In this document: piece by piece, positions 63,173 through 64,000 of the stretch
Numbering within the stretch: the first letter of the stretch is position 1
Layout of the letters: each line of letters opens with the position of its first letter
Assembly: GCA_031286065.1 (NCBI GenBank)
Contig: JAITUZ010000050.1
Span: forward strand, 78,783 to 142,782
Source of the DNA: Candidatus Methanimicrococcus odontotermitis
Lineage (GTDB): Archaea; Halobacteriota; Methanosarcinia; Methanosarcinales; Methanosarcinaceae
Length of the DNA stretch: 64,000 nt
Direction of reading: 5' to 3'
Notes under the pieces: model-generated
What the model was told of the DNA's origin: nothing
What the model saw: the letters and a program-made list of their open reading frames with translations, nothing else
Database searches by the model: none
Translations under genes and position numbers: made by a program

Positions 63173-63198
63173 AAGGATAAGCCTTATCCTTTTTGATT
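63173..63198 (+). terminator. Terminator before CRISPR array 2
   Basis: AAGGATAA (63173-63180) pairs with TTATCCTT (63184-63191) across a GCC loop, followed by a T-rich run. Confidence 0.75.
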
Positions 63199-63256
63199 TT
63201 TTTTAAGGGGCGATGATTGTGAAAAAGGACAGAACGGTTCCTATTTTCAGGCATTG

Positions 63257-63351
63257 CTCTGATTTGCGCCTTAATGGGATTGAAATGGATTTGAACTGTT
63301 CTGCGCCGCAAGGTCAATAAAGGTTAAAATCCGACCTTTATCGGCGGTAAA
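63257..63351 (+). CRISPR. Two degenerate plus-oriented CRISPR repeats
   Basis: At 63257-63284 (CTGATTTGCGCC then TTAATGGGATTGAAA) and 63323-63351 (GTTAAAATCCGACC then TTTATCGGCGGTAAA). Both are the array repeat with several substitutions, separated by 38 nt, so the spacing is still that of an array. They point opposite to the intact array that begins 24 nt further on. Confidence 0.75.
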
Positions 63352-63374
63352 TGGTCAGAACAACCTTTTCCTCG

Positions 63375-64000
63375 TTTCAATCCCATAAAGGTCTGATTTT
63401 AACTGAGAAGGGTTAAAAACAGTAACGGGAACCACAAACTTTCAATCCCATAAAGGTCTGATTTTAACGAACGCTCTGATATCAATAAAGAGCTCAAAAC
63501 ACGTCTTTCAATCCCATAAAGGTCTGATTTTAACTAAGAAGAAACATCCACACTAGATTCGATAACGACCTTTCAATCCCATAAAGGTCTGATTTTAACC
63601 CTCCCCAGCCGTCGCCGTCGTCTTCTTCAGATGTGGCTTTCAATCCCATAAAGGTCTGATTTTAACCAAGGCAATCCTCGAACTTTGCGACTGTTTGTAT
63701 CTCTTTCAATCCCATAAAGGTCTGATTTTAACTTACTCATTTCTTTAACTCCTTAATTTTGTTGTAAACTTTCAATCCCATAAAGGTCTGATTTTAACCG
63801 TCGACAACTTCATTCTTATCACGACCTTTTAACAACTTTCAATCCCATAAAGGTCTGATTTTAACTCAAGCGTCACCAAATCAACGCCTTTAACGTGAAT
63901 GCTTTCAATCCCATAAAGGTCTGATTTTAACAACATCTTCAACCATGCCATAACCAACAACAGACGACTTTCAATCCCATAAAGGTCTGATTTTAACAAC
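63375..64000 (-). CRISPR. CRISPR array 2, minus-oriented (at least 10 repeats, continues past the window)
   Basis: Ten identical 29-nt repeats start at 63375, 63440, 63506, 63571, 63638, 63704, 63770, 63837, 63903 and 63969. On the minus strand they begin GTTAAAATC and end GGGATTGAAA, the same as array 1. Nine spacers of 36-38 nt, all different. The array is transcribed from the right, so the leader and any cas genes would lie beyond the window. Confidence 0.98.

Noticed and set aside
1..64000. tRNA, rRNA, SRP RNA or RNase P RNA genes, and cas genes
   Set aside because: I looked through the intergenic regions and saw no T-arm-like GGTTCRA blocks or other structural signatures, and no Cas protein families among the frames.

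Overview
This window is a chromosomal segment from a methanogenic archaeon of the Methanosarcinaceae type. The main evidence is a complete mtrEDCBAFGH operon in the Methanosarcina order (57.1-62.3 kb), a four-gene pyruvate:ferredoxin oxidoreductase operon, archaeal DnaG, the small subunit of DNA polymerase D, Hel308, NurA-HerA, SRP54/SRP19, ArcS, MfnA and two kinds of replication protein A. The low GC content, AT-rich intergenic DNA and decayed IS30 copy would suit a host-associated member such as Methanimicrococcus. That genus call is inference.

Layout. 1-1.9 kb: 3'-truncated RPA (minus) and KptA. 2-3.8 kb: a small accessory patch with two membrane/secreted proteins next to a broken IS30 transposase. 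4.8-6.4 kb: DnaG. 6.4-10.3 kb (minus): bactofilin-like protein, gamma carbonic anhydrase-like protein and TraB-family membrane protein. 10.3-11.6 kb: a 1.4-kb non-coding AT-rich island that I read as a candidate replication origin: two inverted sets of ORB-like boxes surround an AT-rich core with 66-bp tandem repeats, and a 126-nt pure-purine tract lies beside it. 11.6-16 kb: MfnA, a CofE-like ligase and SRP54. 16.07-16.52 kb: a small CRISPR array made of two oppositely oriented halves. 16.6-24.8 kb: class II aldolase, CDP-alcohol phosphotransferase, archease, RPA plus RPA-associated protein, rhomboid protease and Hel308. 25-32.8 kb: signal peptidase and a DNA-maintenance run (PolD small subunit, topoisomerase I, NurA, HerA). 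33-43.6 kb: RtcB (partner of the archease), MBL hydrolase, YgiQ-type radical SAM protein, PAS protein, a flavin/Fe-S oxidoreductase pair, a ferritin-like protein and ArcS. 44.1-47 kb: porGDAB. 47-51.7 kb: HD hydrolase, acetyltransferase, a membrane gene pair, Dus, and the UPF0200/UPF0201 pair. 52-55.5 kb: an accessory patch with a secreted phospholipase-C-like protein, a membrane protein interrupted by an in-frame TAG, and a decayed repeat module. 55.7-57 kb: SRP19 and a sugar isomerase-like protein. 57.1-63.1 kb: mtr operon and an Ala/Lys-rich tail-anchored protein. 63.26-64 kb: a second CRISPR array that runs off the window and uses the same repeat.

The core metabolic genes fit together. 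Mtr moves methyl groups between tetrahydromethanopterin (sarcinapterin) and coenzyme M with sodium pumping. Por links acetyl-CoA and pyruvate. MfnA makes the tyramine of methanofuran. Replication and repair are unusually well represented around the proposed origin (RPA, DnaG, RPA/COG3390, Hel308, PolD small subunit, TopA, NurA-HerA).

None of the intact genes whose stop I read ends in TAG; all use TAA or TGA. This is what a pyrrolysine-decoding genome would show. It makes the single in-frame TAG at 55001, inside an otherwise continuous membrane-protein frame, the most testable oddity after the origin. I saw no tRNA, rRNA or cas genes.
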